The position numbers were made by a program, and so were the translations under genes. The notes under the pieces are model-generated. The model made no database searches. It saw nothing but the letters and a program-made list of their open reading frames with translations, and had not been told where the DNA came from. A stretch of DNA of 9,073 nucleotides, from positions 2,451-11,523 of the forward strand of contig JAJYCH010000070.1 in the NCBI GenBank assembly GCA_021778575.1. Reading direction: 5' to 3'. Numbering within the stretch: the stretch's first letter is position 1; each line of letters starts with the position of its first letter. Below, in pieces: positions 1 through 5,939 of this stretch. Origin of the DNA: Planctomycetota bacterium. GTDB lineage: Bacteria > Planctomycetota > Planctomycetia > Isosphaerales > Isosphaeraceae.

Positions 1-2
1 AT

Positions 3-32
3 CAACGGAGCCTGAAGGTCGAGGATATCTGA
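3..32 (+). CDS. Possible C-terminal tail of an upstream gene (partial)
   Basis: Frame 3 reads QRSLKVEDI and then a TGA stop at 30-32, which could be the last codons of a gene beginning before the window. Nine residues are too few to assign a family. Support is contextual: a hairpin follows at 55-71 and a new gene with its own candidate promoter begins after that. Frame 2 stays open to about 175, so this reading is not the only one possible. Confidence 0.25.
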   Translation, partial: QRSLKVEDI

Positions 33-54
33 CCCGAACGAATCAACTTCCCGA

Positions 55-71
55 GCCGGCCGTGTGCCGGC
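55..71 (+). terminator. GC-rich hairpin, possible terminator of the upstream gene
   Basis: GCCGGC (55-60) and GCCGGC (66-71) form a perfect 6-bp stem with a 5-base loop, extended slightly by flanking G/C. No T-run follows, so it is not a textbook Rho-independent terminator. It lies between the possible stop at 32 and the ferredoxin promoter candidate. Confidence 0.3.
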
Positions 72-75
72 CCGC

Positions 76-104
76 TTGTCGTTCGAAGGTCGGGTCGGTA
101 AGCT
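76..104 (+). promoter_or_regulatory. Candidate promoter for the ferredoxin gene
   Basis: TTGTCG (76-81) and TAAGCT (99-104) are separated by 17 bp, the spacing of a sigma-70-type promoter. The -35 match is fair and the -10 match weak. It would give a 5' leader of roughly 45 bases before the ATG at 157. Planctomycete promoter consensus is poorly defined, so this is only a candidate. Confidence 0.3.
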
Positions 105-156
105 TCAACACCGGGTTGGTTGAACGTTTCTCGAATCGATTTGAGGTCGAATCCGC

Positions 157-480
157 ATGCCTACCGTGACCGTCGAAGGGGTCAAGTCGTTTGAGGTCGC
201 CTCGGGGACAAAGCTGGTCCTGGCGATCGAGGATGCCGGGATCGACATTCTCCACCGTTGCGGTGGCCTCTCGAAATGCACGACCTGCCGGGTTCAGGTG
301 GTCGAAGGGGAACTCGCCCCGATGGGCGCGCTCGAACAGGAGCGGCTCGCTCGCGAGTCGTCGCTCGGCCCGGATATTCGCCTGTCCTGCCAGGTCGCCG
401 TCGAGTCGGACCTGACGATCCGGGTCCTCAGCACCGCCAGTTCAACGGGAATGACTTCGGGACCGAGGCCAGTGGATTGA
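157..480 (+). CDS. [2Fe-2S] ferredoxin
   Basis: This 107-residue protein is a small soluble [2Fe-2S] electron carrier of the beta-grasp ferredoxin fold. The four cluster ligands are C35, C41, C44 and C78, in a C-x5-C-x2-C...C pattern. The segment RCGGLSKCTTCRV followed by LSCQV is the hallmark. The x5 spacing resembles adrenodoxin-type and vinylogous ferredoxin domains rather than the x4 spacing of plant-type ferredoxins. The body ends near residue 92; the Ser/Thr/Gly/Pro-rich tail (93-107) looks disordered. The ATG at 157 is preceded by GAGG (143-146) with a 10-base spacer. It stands alone, followed by a terminator, so the redox partner cannot be read from context. The family call is firm; the specific electron donor and acceptor are unknown. 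Confidence 0.9.
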   Translation: MPTVTVEGVKSFEVASGTKLVLAIEDAGIDILHRCGGLSKCTTCRVQVVEGELAPMGALEQERLARESSLGPDIRLSCQVAVESDLTIRVLSTASSTGMTSGPRPVD

Positions 481-507
481 TCGAAGTCTTCGATCAACGG
501 AAAAGTC

Positions 508-540
508 GGGGCGATTTCCGCGAATCGCCCCGCGTCTTTT
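508..540. terminator. Bidirectional Rho-independent terminator
   Basis: GGGGCGATT (508-516) pairs perfectly with AATCGCCCC (523-531) around a 6-base loop. On the plus strand a T-rich run (GCGTCTTTTT) follows. On the minus strand the same stem is followed by GACTTTTCC. It sits between two converging genes, the ferredoxin (stop 480) and the mini zinc ribbon (stop 546), and can serve both. Confidence 0.8.
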
Positions 541-545
541 TCCGC

Positions 546-668
546 TCAGCGCTGGACTTCGCTGCACTTCTTGCAGCGGAATGAGCGCTTGCGAATTCCT
601 CCGCCGCAGCGCTTGCATTTGTGGGTCTTGGCCTGACGATCCTTCTTCTTGCGGGGACGGAACGGCAC
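546..668 (-). CDS. 40-residue zinc-ribbon protein, ribosomal L40e-like
   Basis: On the minus strand a GTG at 668-666 opens a 40-codon frame ending in TGA at 548-546. The product begins MPFRPRKKKDRQAKTHK and contains C18-K-R-C21 and C32-K-K-C35, a CxxC-x10-CxxC zinc ribbon in a very basic protein (more than a third Lys/Arg). The ligand spacing equals that of archaeal/eukaryotic ribosomal protein eL40, and the charge suits an rRNA- or nucleic-acid-binding role; that function is inference. The GTG is preceded by GAGG (678-675) with an ideal 6-base spacer, and the gene ends just before a bidirectional terminator. Codons are rich in AAG, CGC and TGC as expected for this genome. It could instead be a generic zinc-ribbon nucleic-acid binder. 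It is shorter than usual ORF-calling cut-offs. Confidence 0.7.
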   Translation of the reverse strand: MPFRPRKKKDRQAKTHKCKRCGGGIRKRSFRCKKCSEVQR

Positions 669-788
669 GGGGCACCTCGTCTCAGACTCAATCCGGCGAG
701 AAAGCCCCGACAACCGGGCCGGGGCATAGACCTGACATCTTACCTTGGACCCGACCGACCTGACCAGGGGTCTTCGGCGCGAAGCGAA
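669..788. other. Intergenic stretch upstream of the mini zinc ribbon
   Basis: Together with the repeat element to its right this makes a gene-free stretch of about 400 bases. It holds the leader of the minus-strand zinc-ribbon gene, including its GAGG Shine-Dalgarno site. It also holds a minus-strand box GTAAGATGTCAG (743-732) that recurs, with one change, upstream of the large TPR gene. No other coding signal is convincing here. Confidence 0.4.
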
Positions 789-849
789 ATGGGGTGTGCC
801 CGGATTTTCTGGTGGGACTGGGACGGGTTCGTCCTCTATCCTCTGGAGT

Positions 850-867
850 GCGAGAGCTTGCTCTCGC
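850..867. repeat. Palindromic unit 1 of the nested element
   Basis: GCGAGAGCTTGCTCTCGC forms an 8-bp perfect hairpin stem around TT. Its reverse complement is present at 954-971. Confidence 0.75.
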
Positions 868-874
868 TTTGCTT

Positions 875-892
875 CGTGGAGCTTGCTCCACG
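875..892. repeat. Palindromic unit 2 of the nested element
   Basis: CGTGGAGCTTGCTCCACG has 8-bp arms around TT and contains the same GAGCTTGCTC core as unit 1. Confidence 0.7.
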
Positions 893-930
893 GTCCTGGC
901 CCGGAAACCGTTGGCCATGTCAGTCAGGCT

Positions 931-944
931 CGGAGCAAGCTCCG
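931..944. repeat. Palindromic unit 3 of the nested element
   Basis: CGGAGCAAGCTCCG has 6-bp arms around AA and carries the core in inverted orientation relative to units 1 and 2. Confidence 0.7.
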
Positions 945-953
945 GTCGCTAGA

Positions 954-971
954 GCGAGAGCAAGCTCTCGC
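954..971. repeat. Palindromic unit 4 of the nested element
   Basis: GCGAGAGCAAGCTCTCGC is the exact reverse complement of unit 1. A degenerate half site (GCTTGCTC) follows at 985-992. Confidence 0.75.
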
Positions 972-1067
972 ACTCCAGAGAGTGGCTTGCTCGGAAAGCT
1001 CAAAAGTACGGTCCACAAGAGCCCCCCAGAAAATCCGGGGACACCCCATCAGGAGACCCTTCGGCTC

Positions 1068-1760
1068 ATGCTTGACGCTCTGGTGATCGCTCCCCACCCC
1101 GACGATGCGGAACTCAGCATGGGGGGAACCATTGTCCGGCTGATCCAGCAAGGCTGGCGGGTCGGTGTTCTCGACCTCACCAGCGGAGAGCCCACTCCGC
1201 TGGGAACCCCCGAGAAGCGCGTCCAGGAAACGGCCGAGGCGACCTCCGCGCTTGGCTTGACCTGGCGGCGGAACCTGGGCTTACCCAATCGGAACCTGGA
1301 GCCCACGTTGCTCCATCGGCGAAGTCTGACCGCCGTCTTCCGCGAGGTTCGCCCCCGGCTGCTCTTTGCCCCTTACTGGGAAGATGCCCATCCCGACCAT
1401 ACCGCGGCGACCAAGCTGGTCGAGGACGCCCGGTTCTGGAGCAAGCTTTCCAAGAGCGACCTGCCGGGCGAACCGTTTCACCCGTCGCGGATTCTGTACT
1501 ACTTCAGCGTCCATCTGAAGATTGTCGAGCGGCCCAGCTTCCTCTTCGATATCTCGGACCAGCTTGAAACCAAGATCGCGGCGATGCGGGCCTATCGATC
1601 GCAACTTCTCGACAATGTCCCGGCGGGAAAGCCGGGAACGATCGACTCGGTTTGCGACCGGACCCGGTTCTGGGGCCATACCGTGGGGGTCCGCCACGCC
1701 GAACCATTCGCGAGCCGGGAACCGGTCGGTCTCACGGGGCTCGACCAGTTCCTGCTCTGA
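1068..1760 (+). CDS. bshB1: PIG-L/LmbE zinc deacetylase, BshB1-like (bacillithiol pathway)
   Basis: This 230-residue protein matches the LmbE/PIG-L N-acetylglucosaminyl deacetylase family. In bacillithiol synthesis BshB1 hydrolyses GlcNAc-malate to GlcN-malate in the cytoplasm. The motif APHPDDAELSMGG lies at residues 8-20 and AHPDHTAAT at 107-115. H10, D13 and H111 fit the three zinc ligands and D12 the catalytic base. Further BshB-type features are GVLDLTSGEPTPLGTPE (33-49) with an R and E soon after, NLGLPN (69-74) and PSFLFDIS followed by K169 and YRSQLLD (176-182). The ATG at 1068 starts the family N-terminus directly; AGGAG at 1051-1055 lies 12 bases upstream. The frame stays open upstream to 621, but that part is only intergenic repeat. 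No bshA or bshC neighbour is visible, so the substrate is inferred from similarity. It converges on the TPR gene with 6 bp between stops. Confidence 0.87.
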   Translation: MLDALVIAPHPDDAELSMGGTIVRLIQQGWRVGVLDLTSGEPTPLGTPEKRVQETAEATSALGLTWRRNLGLPNRNLEPTLLHRRSLTAVFREVRPRLLFAPYWEDAHPDHTAATKLVEDARFWSKLSKSDLPGEPFHPSRILYYFSVHLKIVERPSFLFDISDQLETKIAAMRAYRSQLLDNVPAGKPGTIDSVCDRTRFWGHTVGVRHAEPFASREPVGLTGLDQFLL

Positions 1761-1766
1761 ACCGAT

Positions 1767-2843
1767 TTACCTGGGCGCGCCCTGGAGGGTTGCCAGATAA
1801 GGACTTCGAGGATATTCGGCCTTGAGCCGTTCGATCATCTCCTCGGCCCGGTCGGGTCGGTTGAGCTGCGGATCACGCCAGAGTTGAGCAAGCGCGGCGA
1901 GAGCCCGGGCATGTTCGTCCTTTTCCTTGCTGAACAGCACGTCGGTGTGCAGGTAGGCGTAAATGGCCTCCTTGGGGCGACCGGCGGCCTTGAGGCAATC
2001 GCCCAGCGAGTTGTAGGCGCTGGCCTGGGTCGCGGCGTCCTCGGCGGCCGAGCCCTGGATGACGGTGCCCAGCAGGGTCTCGGCATCGGCGTATTTCTTC
2101 AGGCTCACCAGGCATTCAGCCTTGGCGAGCTGGGCGTCGCGCTTGCGGTTCGACCCCGCCGACGAGGCGGCGATCACCTTGTCGAGTTCGCCGATCGCCT
2201 GGTCAAGATTCCCTTTCTTGGTCAGGATCTTGATCCGGAGAACTCCCGCGCGATCCTCACCGCCGGGCAGCTTGGCCATTTCCTTGAGTGTCGCTTCCAC
2301 TCCGGCGAAGTTCTCCTTGGCGATCTGGAGCTTGGCCAGCGATTCGAGCGCCGGGCCGATGTGGCGGCCGTTCTTGTAGGTCCGGGTGAAGCTATCGAGC
2401 AAGGCCGTGGCCTCGGCGATCTTCGAGGCGTCATTCAGCGCCAGCTCGGTGACGACCCGAGCCTGGCCGAACGCGGCGTCCTGAGCGATGAACGGCTTCG
2501 AGGCCGCCTCGGTCGCCGCCTTCTTGTACAGATCGCCGGCTTCGATCAGCGAGTTGGCGGCCTCCTTGGTCCTGGCCTGTTCGAACGACGAGGGGACTCC
2601 GTCGTAGGCGATCGAGACGATCTCGTTGGTCGGGATCGGCGTGACGGTGTTACCGAGCTTGACCTCGACCTTGCTGGGCGTCTCGGTGATCACGGTCCCT
2701 CGGATCAAGCCGCCCGAGGCCCCCTTGGTGGTCGCGTCGGCGGTCAAGGTGACGATATCGGCCAGGCTCGCCGTCATCGCGACGAGCGGAAAGACCACGG
2801 CACCGGCCAGGACCGGCAGGAATCGAACGGTTCGAAGGCTCAT
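1767..2843 (-). CDS. Exported protein with small beta domain and TPR repeats
   Basis: The product has 358 residues. A signal peptide (MSLRTVRFLP onward, hydrophobic to about residue 22, likely cleaved after ASLA at 28) indicates export. Residues 29-80 read as a small beta-rich module (GGLIRGTVITETPSKVEVK ... IPTNEIVSIAYDG). This resembles the short SH3-like segments often seen in planctomycete exported proteins. Residues about 91-350 are helical TPR-type repeats, for example SLKKYADAETLLG, QASAYNSLGDCLKAAGRP, then KEAIYAYLHTDVLF. No catalytic motif is evident, so the likely role is a periplasmic scaffold. The ATG at 2843 has GAGG (2858-2855) 11 bases upstream. It lies 43 bp downstream of the larger TPR gene on the same strand, consistent with one operon and a shared complex. 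Partner proteins are unknown. Confidence 0.8.
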   Translation of the reverse strand: MSLRTVRFLPVLAGAVVFPLVAMTASLADIVTLTADATTKGASGGLIRGTVITETPSKVEVKLGNTVTPIPTNEIVSIAYDGVPSSFEQARTKEAANSLIEAGDLYKKAATEAASKPFIAQDAAFGQARVVTELALNDASKIAEATALLDSFTRTYKNGRHIGPALESLAKLQIAKENFAGVEATLKEMAKLPGGEDRAGVLRIKILTKKGNLDQAIGELDKVIAASSAGSNRKRDAQLAKAECLVSLKKYADAETLLGTVIQGSAAEDAATQASAYNSLGDCLKAAGRPKEAIYAYLHTDVLFSKEKDEHARALAALAQLWRDPQLNRPDRAEEMIERLKAEYPRSPYLATLQGAPR

Positions 2844-2886
2844 CGCGGGTCGATCCTCGAAGCAAGGGAAAGAAGCGGGTCGAGCG

Positions 2887-5652
2887 TCACTTCACCATCA
2901 ATTGTTTCAGCAAGGCTTCGTACTTCGCCTTCATCTCGGGACTTCCCACGTCGCGCGAAAGCCGCATGATGCTGGCGATGGTGGTCCGGGCCAGATCCTT
3001 CTGTCCTTGCTTCTGGAGCGCCACTGCGGCTTGATACCAGGCCTCGTAATATTGCGAGGGCTTGGGCGACTGGTTGACCAGTTTCGACGCCAGCCCCTTC
3101 CAGTGGCTGTAGGCGTCGAGCCACTTCCCTTTCTTGGCTTCCGCCTGGGCACTGAGCAAGTAACCCTTCTCCATCTGGGCTTCGAGCGACCGCTTGTTCT
3201 GTTCGATCAGCTCGTTGAGGAGCTTCTCGGCCTCGGGAAGGCTACCGATCTCGCGGAGCGCGGCCACCTTCTTCAGCCGGACGAGGTAGACCAGCTCGCC
3301 CGACTTGGGATTCTTGACGAACGCCGGATCTTTCGCATAAGTATCGACCAAGGTCGTATAAACCTCGTTCGCTTCCCTCGGCGAGCCCAGTTTGAGCAGG
3401 TTATCGGCGGCCCACTGGAGCGACTGGAAGGTCTGGCCGGTCTTGGCCTCGACGAGCGTCTTGAGGAACTTCTGGAACGACTGTTCCATCTTCTTGAGAC
3501 CGTTGGCGTCTTTGCGCTGCTTGAGCTTGTCCATCTCGCGTTCGAGCAGGCGGCTCAGGTCGAGATAGAGCTGCGCCGAGCTGTTGCCCGCTCCGCCGAT
3601 TCCTTCCAGGGTCTTCATGTCGGCGATGGCCTGATCGACCTTGTTCTCGATCACGTGACCGCGAAGGATACTGGCGTAGACTCGCGAATAGGCGACATTG
3701 AGCGGTGCCGACCGATTCGAGGCGGCGGCCAGCTTCTTGGCGATCGGGTCGAGCATGGTCAGCGCGTCGTTCGCCTTGTTGGTATCGAGTTCCAGCTCGG
3801 CCAGGTCGCAGGCGTTGTTGATCAGGTTGATGTCGGTGTCGGGCACGTTGGCGTCGCGCCGGGACTTGAGCGCCAGCTTGAGCTTGTCGAGCGCTTGCTG
3901 GACCTCGGCGTCGGCTTCCTTGGCCTTGCCTTGTTCGCGGAGCGCGACGCTGAGCTTGGCGTGAGCGATCCCGCACGACGCCTGGGCCTCGATCCATTTC
4001 GAGGAGGACGACCGGACGGTGTCGAACGCGGCGATCGCCGCCGTGTAATCCCCTCGACCGAGCCCGACGAGCCCCATCGTCAGCCGGGCGGAATCGCCCT
4101 GATCGGTCTCGGGCCAGGTGGCCGCCGTGTACTTGGCCAGATCGATCAGACGATCGAGGTCGGACGTCCGGTTGCCCAGCGTGTAAACGTTGTAAGCCTC
4201 GATGATCGACTGCATGGCCAGGTCGGCCGACTTGGCGGCCCACTCGTCCCGGGGATACTTGCGGGCCACATGCTCGCTGATCACGGCGGCTTCATAGTAG
4301 CGCTTGAGCATCAGGTCGGAGAAGGCGAGCATGTAGCGGGCCGCGTTCAGCTTGGTGGCGTCGCGAGCCGGCCCGACCTTGGCGATCGCGTGGTTGAGCA
4401 GGGCGATCGCGTTCTCATAAGCCTTGGTCGAGATCGCCTGGCCGGCCTGGGCGATGGCGTCGTCGTAGTTGAGCTTCGAGATATCGGCGGCGCTCAGGGC
4501 GGCGTTGGGACGATATTTCTGGAGGAGCGACAGGGCTTCGGCCTTGAACGGCGAGACGAAATGGACGACCTCGGTCAGGTTATCGGTGGCGATCCGGGTC
4601 GCCTTGTCCCGGTCCGCTCCTTCGAGTTCGGGCAACTGCGCGATCAGGCTCTTGGCCAGTTCGAGCTGGACCCCCAGCGCCTCGTAGGACCGGCGGTCCT
4701 TGGGAAAGATCCGGAGCCATTCGACGCATTCATCGGCCGCCCGGGCATATTCCTTGCGCTTGCCGGTGACGATGATCCGGAAGAAACCGACCTGCTTCTG
4801 GAGCGGTCGGAGGTTGGGGTCGGGATGGTCGAGCAGTTCCTTGTAGATCCCGGTGGCCTCGCCCAGCTTGCCCAGTTCCTCGAAGCACTTGCCTTGCCAC
4901 ATCCGGGCGGTGAAACCGGCGATCTGGGTCCGGTATCGCTTGAAGAACTCGTCGAACGAGACCAGCCCCTTTTCGAGAAGCGCGTTCCGCTCCTTCGAGT
5001 CGGGCGGATAGGTCTGACTTTCGTGGTAATCGACAACGAACTTCTTCAGCTCGGCCTGCATCACCGAGTTCCTGATCCGCTCGCGCTCGCGATACCGGGC
5101 GTCGGCCGGAGGGATGAACTTGGGGTACTCGGCGAGCTTGGTGTTGAGCCGTTCAAATGCCTTGAGATAAGCCTCGCGAGCGCTCGCGTAGAACCCTCGG
5201 GCACCGATCAGCTTGGAGTCACGCTCGTTGCCCATCCGGGCTTCGTTGGCGATATCGACCTCGTCCTGAGCCCGGAGGAACAGAAGGTCGGCCAGATCGA
5301 TCAGCGCCTCGGTCGTCAGCGGGAGGTTGGGGTTGGCGTTGACGAACGATTTGATCTTCTTCTCGGCCTGTTCGAGCTTCGCCTTGCTGACGTCCGGGTC
5401 GCGCGACTTCGTCGCCTCCTCGATCAGCGTCTTGCCTTCCTCATATTCAAGCGTTGCCTTGATCTCGGCGGGCGTCGAGGGATCGCTCCGGAGCCGGTCG
5501 AGATACTGGAGCGCAACGTCGTAATAACCCTTGTCGCGAAGCCCCTGGACAAAGTCCGGGATGACTCGGGGATCATCCCCGGCGCGAGTCTCGGCGAGTC
5601 CGGCGCTCAGGACGATCGAGACCAGGAACGGTGTTCGGAAGCTTCGGAGCAT
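2887..5652 (-). CDS. Large exported tetratricopeptide-repeat protein
   Basis: With the start chosen here the product has 921 residues. The signal peptide MLRSFRTPFLVSIVLSAGLA is probably cleaved near TRA|GDD at residue 24. The rest is an almost continuous alpha-helical solenoid of TPR-like units, such as YYDVALQYLDRL, LGKLGEATGIYKELLDHPDP, AYENAIALLNHAIAKVG, GRGDYTAAIAAFDTVR and GSLPEAEKLLNELIEQNKR. No enzymatic motif or membrane anchor beyond the signal peptide is seen, so a periplasmic scaffold role is inferred. The start at 5652 is preferred because GGAG (5662-5659) lies 6 bases upstream and it gives a compact signal peptide. An in-frame ATG at 5679 would add 9 residues with a poorer ribosome site. 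The 358-residue TPR gene follows after 43 bp. Only scattered cysteines occur (KCFEEL, DECVEW), so no cofactor site is suggested. Confidence 0.82.
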   Translation of the reverse strand: MLRSFRTPFLVSIVLSAGLAETRAGDDPRVIPDFVQGLRDKGYYDVALQYLDRLRSDPSTPAEIKATLEYEEGKTLIEEATKSRDPDVSKAKLEQAEKKIKSFVNANPNLPLTTEALIDLADLLFLRAQDEVDIANEARMGNERDSKLIGARGFYASAREAYLKAFERLNTKLAEYPKFIPPADARYRERERIRNSVMQAELKKFVVDYHESQTYPPDSKERNALLEKGLVSFDEFFKRYRTQIAGFTARMWQGKCFEELGKLGEATGIYKELLDHPDPNLRPLQKQVGFFRIIVTGKRKEYARAADECVEWLRIFPKDRRSYEALGVQLELAKSLIAQLPELEGADRDKATRIATDNLTEVVHFVSPFKAEALSLLQKYRPNAALSAADISKLNYDDAIAQAGQAISTKAYENAIALLNHAIAKVGPARDATKLNAARYMLAFSDLMLKRYYEAAVISEHVARKYPRDEWAAKSADLAMQSIIEAYNVYTLGNRTSDLDRLIDLAKYTAATWPETDQGDSARLTMGLVGLGRGDYTAAIAAFDTVRSSSSKWIEAQASCGIAHAKLSVALREQGKAKEADAEVQQALDKLKLALKSRRDANVPDTDINLINNACDLAELELDTNKANDALTMLDPIAKKLAAASNRSAPLNVAYSRVYASILRGHVIENKVDQAIADMKTLEGIGGAGNSSAQLYLDLSRLLEREMDKLKQRKDANGLKKMEQSFQKFLKTLVEAKTGQTFQSLQWAADNLLKLGSPREANEVYTTLVDTYAKDPAFVKNPKSGELVYLVRLKKVAALREIGSLPEAEKLLNELIEQNKRSLEAQMEKGYLLSAQAEAKKGKWLDAYSHWKGLASKLVNQSPKPSQYYEAWYQAAVALQKQGQKDLARTTIASIMRLSRDVGSPEMKAKYEALLKQLMVK

Positions 5653-5939
5653 GGACGGCTCCATCGAAAAGAATCTCATCGCCCCGGGCAGACGGTGCCC
5701 CCCGGACGATAGACGGTCGCGATAGTGGATGCTGTCATCTTACTTTACGACGGTTCCAACAGGGTCGTCAAGCGACCGAAACCGGTCCCGACCCGATCTC
5801 CTGGTTCGTGGCGAAATGCGTTCCGGGGCGTGTCTCGAAACCAGTTCGGGCCCGTCGCCGCTTGCCGCGATCAGCAGGCCGGCCGTATCCTGGGTGCCTG
5901 TCTCACCTGGTCCGTTATCCCTCAACCGGAGCACTCTCC
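5653..5939. other. Divergent intergenic region
   Basis: These 287 bases separate the minus-strand TPR operon from the plus-strand NIPSNAP gene and must carry both promoters. The minus-strand candidate is described separately. No convincing plus-strand -35/-10 pair was found. The plus strand has GGAG at 5928-5931, 8 bases before the ATG at 5940. The short frames crossing this region lack protein-like composition. Confidence 0.5.
5742..5771 (-). promoter_or_regulatory. Candidate promoter for the TPR operon
   Basis: On the minus strand TTGACG (5771-5766) and TAAAGT (5747-5742) are 18 bp apart, giving a leader of about 80 bases before the ATG at 5652. The -35 box matches the sigma-70 consensus in five of six positions. 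A small inverted repeat, GGTCG/CGACC (5763-5767 and 5773-5777), overlaps the -35 and could be an operator, though it is too short to be sure. A second box, GTAAGATGACAG (5743-5732), overlaps the -10. Confidence 0.4.

Larger units (their letters stand above)
789..1049. repeat. Nested inverted-repeat element (MITE- or BIME-like)
   Basis: Three concentric inverted repeats share nearly the same centre, around 910-919. The outer arms are 789-811 and 1027-1049, 23 bp with one mismatch, starting ATGGGGTGTG and ending in its complement. The middle arms are 841-868 and 953-980, a perfect 28-bp inverted repeat. The inner arms are 875-892 and 931-944. The middle and inner arms are themselves palindromes built on the core GAGCTTGCTC or its complement. 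The layout resembles a non-autonomous transposable element or a clustered REP/BIME unit. No transposase lies inside. A CTTCGGC 7-mer flanks it on both sides (772-778 and 1059-1065), possibly by chance. It directly precedes the ribosome-binding site of the deacetylase gene. Confidence 0.7.

Noticed and set aside
841..980. CRISPR array reading of the repeated GAGCTTGCTC units
   Set aside because: The copies are short palindromes in mirror orientation with unequal spacing, not direct repeats with uniform spacers, and no cas gene is near.
621..1067. N-terminal extension of the deacetylase frame
   Set aside because: The family N-terminus begins at the ATG at 1068. The upstream translation reads through palindromic repeats and the antisense of the zinc-ribbon gene.
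1761..1782. GGGCGCGCCC palindrome near the converging stops as a terminator
   Set aside because: It lies within the last codons of the minus-strand TPR gene and no T-run follows, so there is no support beyond a 10-bp palindrome.
1884..2969. 361-residue plus-strand open frame
   Set aside because: It is also in codon register with the 358-residue TPR gene, is Gly/Arg-rich and lacks any recognisable motif.
3401..4243. 280-residue minus-strand open frame inside the large TPR gene
   Set aside because: It is an alternate-frame shadow, very rich in Arg, Gly and Ala, with no motif.
5653..5679. Upstream ATG (5679) for the large TPR protein
   Set aside because: It has a poor ribosome site and adds residues before an already complete signal peptide. 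The ATG at 5652 has GGAG at ideal spacing. It cannot be fully excluded.
2626..5712. 1028-residue plus-strand open frame over the TPR genes
   Set aside because: It lies in exact codon register with the minus-strand gene. Avoidance of TTA, CTA and TCA codons in a high-GC gene keeps that antisense frame open. It has no domain, is dominated by G, R, L, V and D, and crosses two real genes and their gap.
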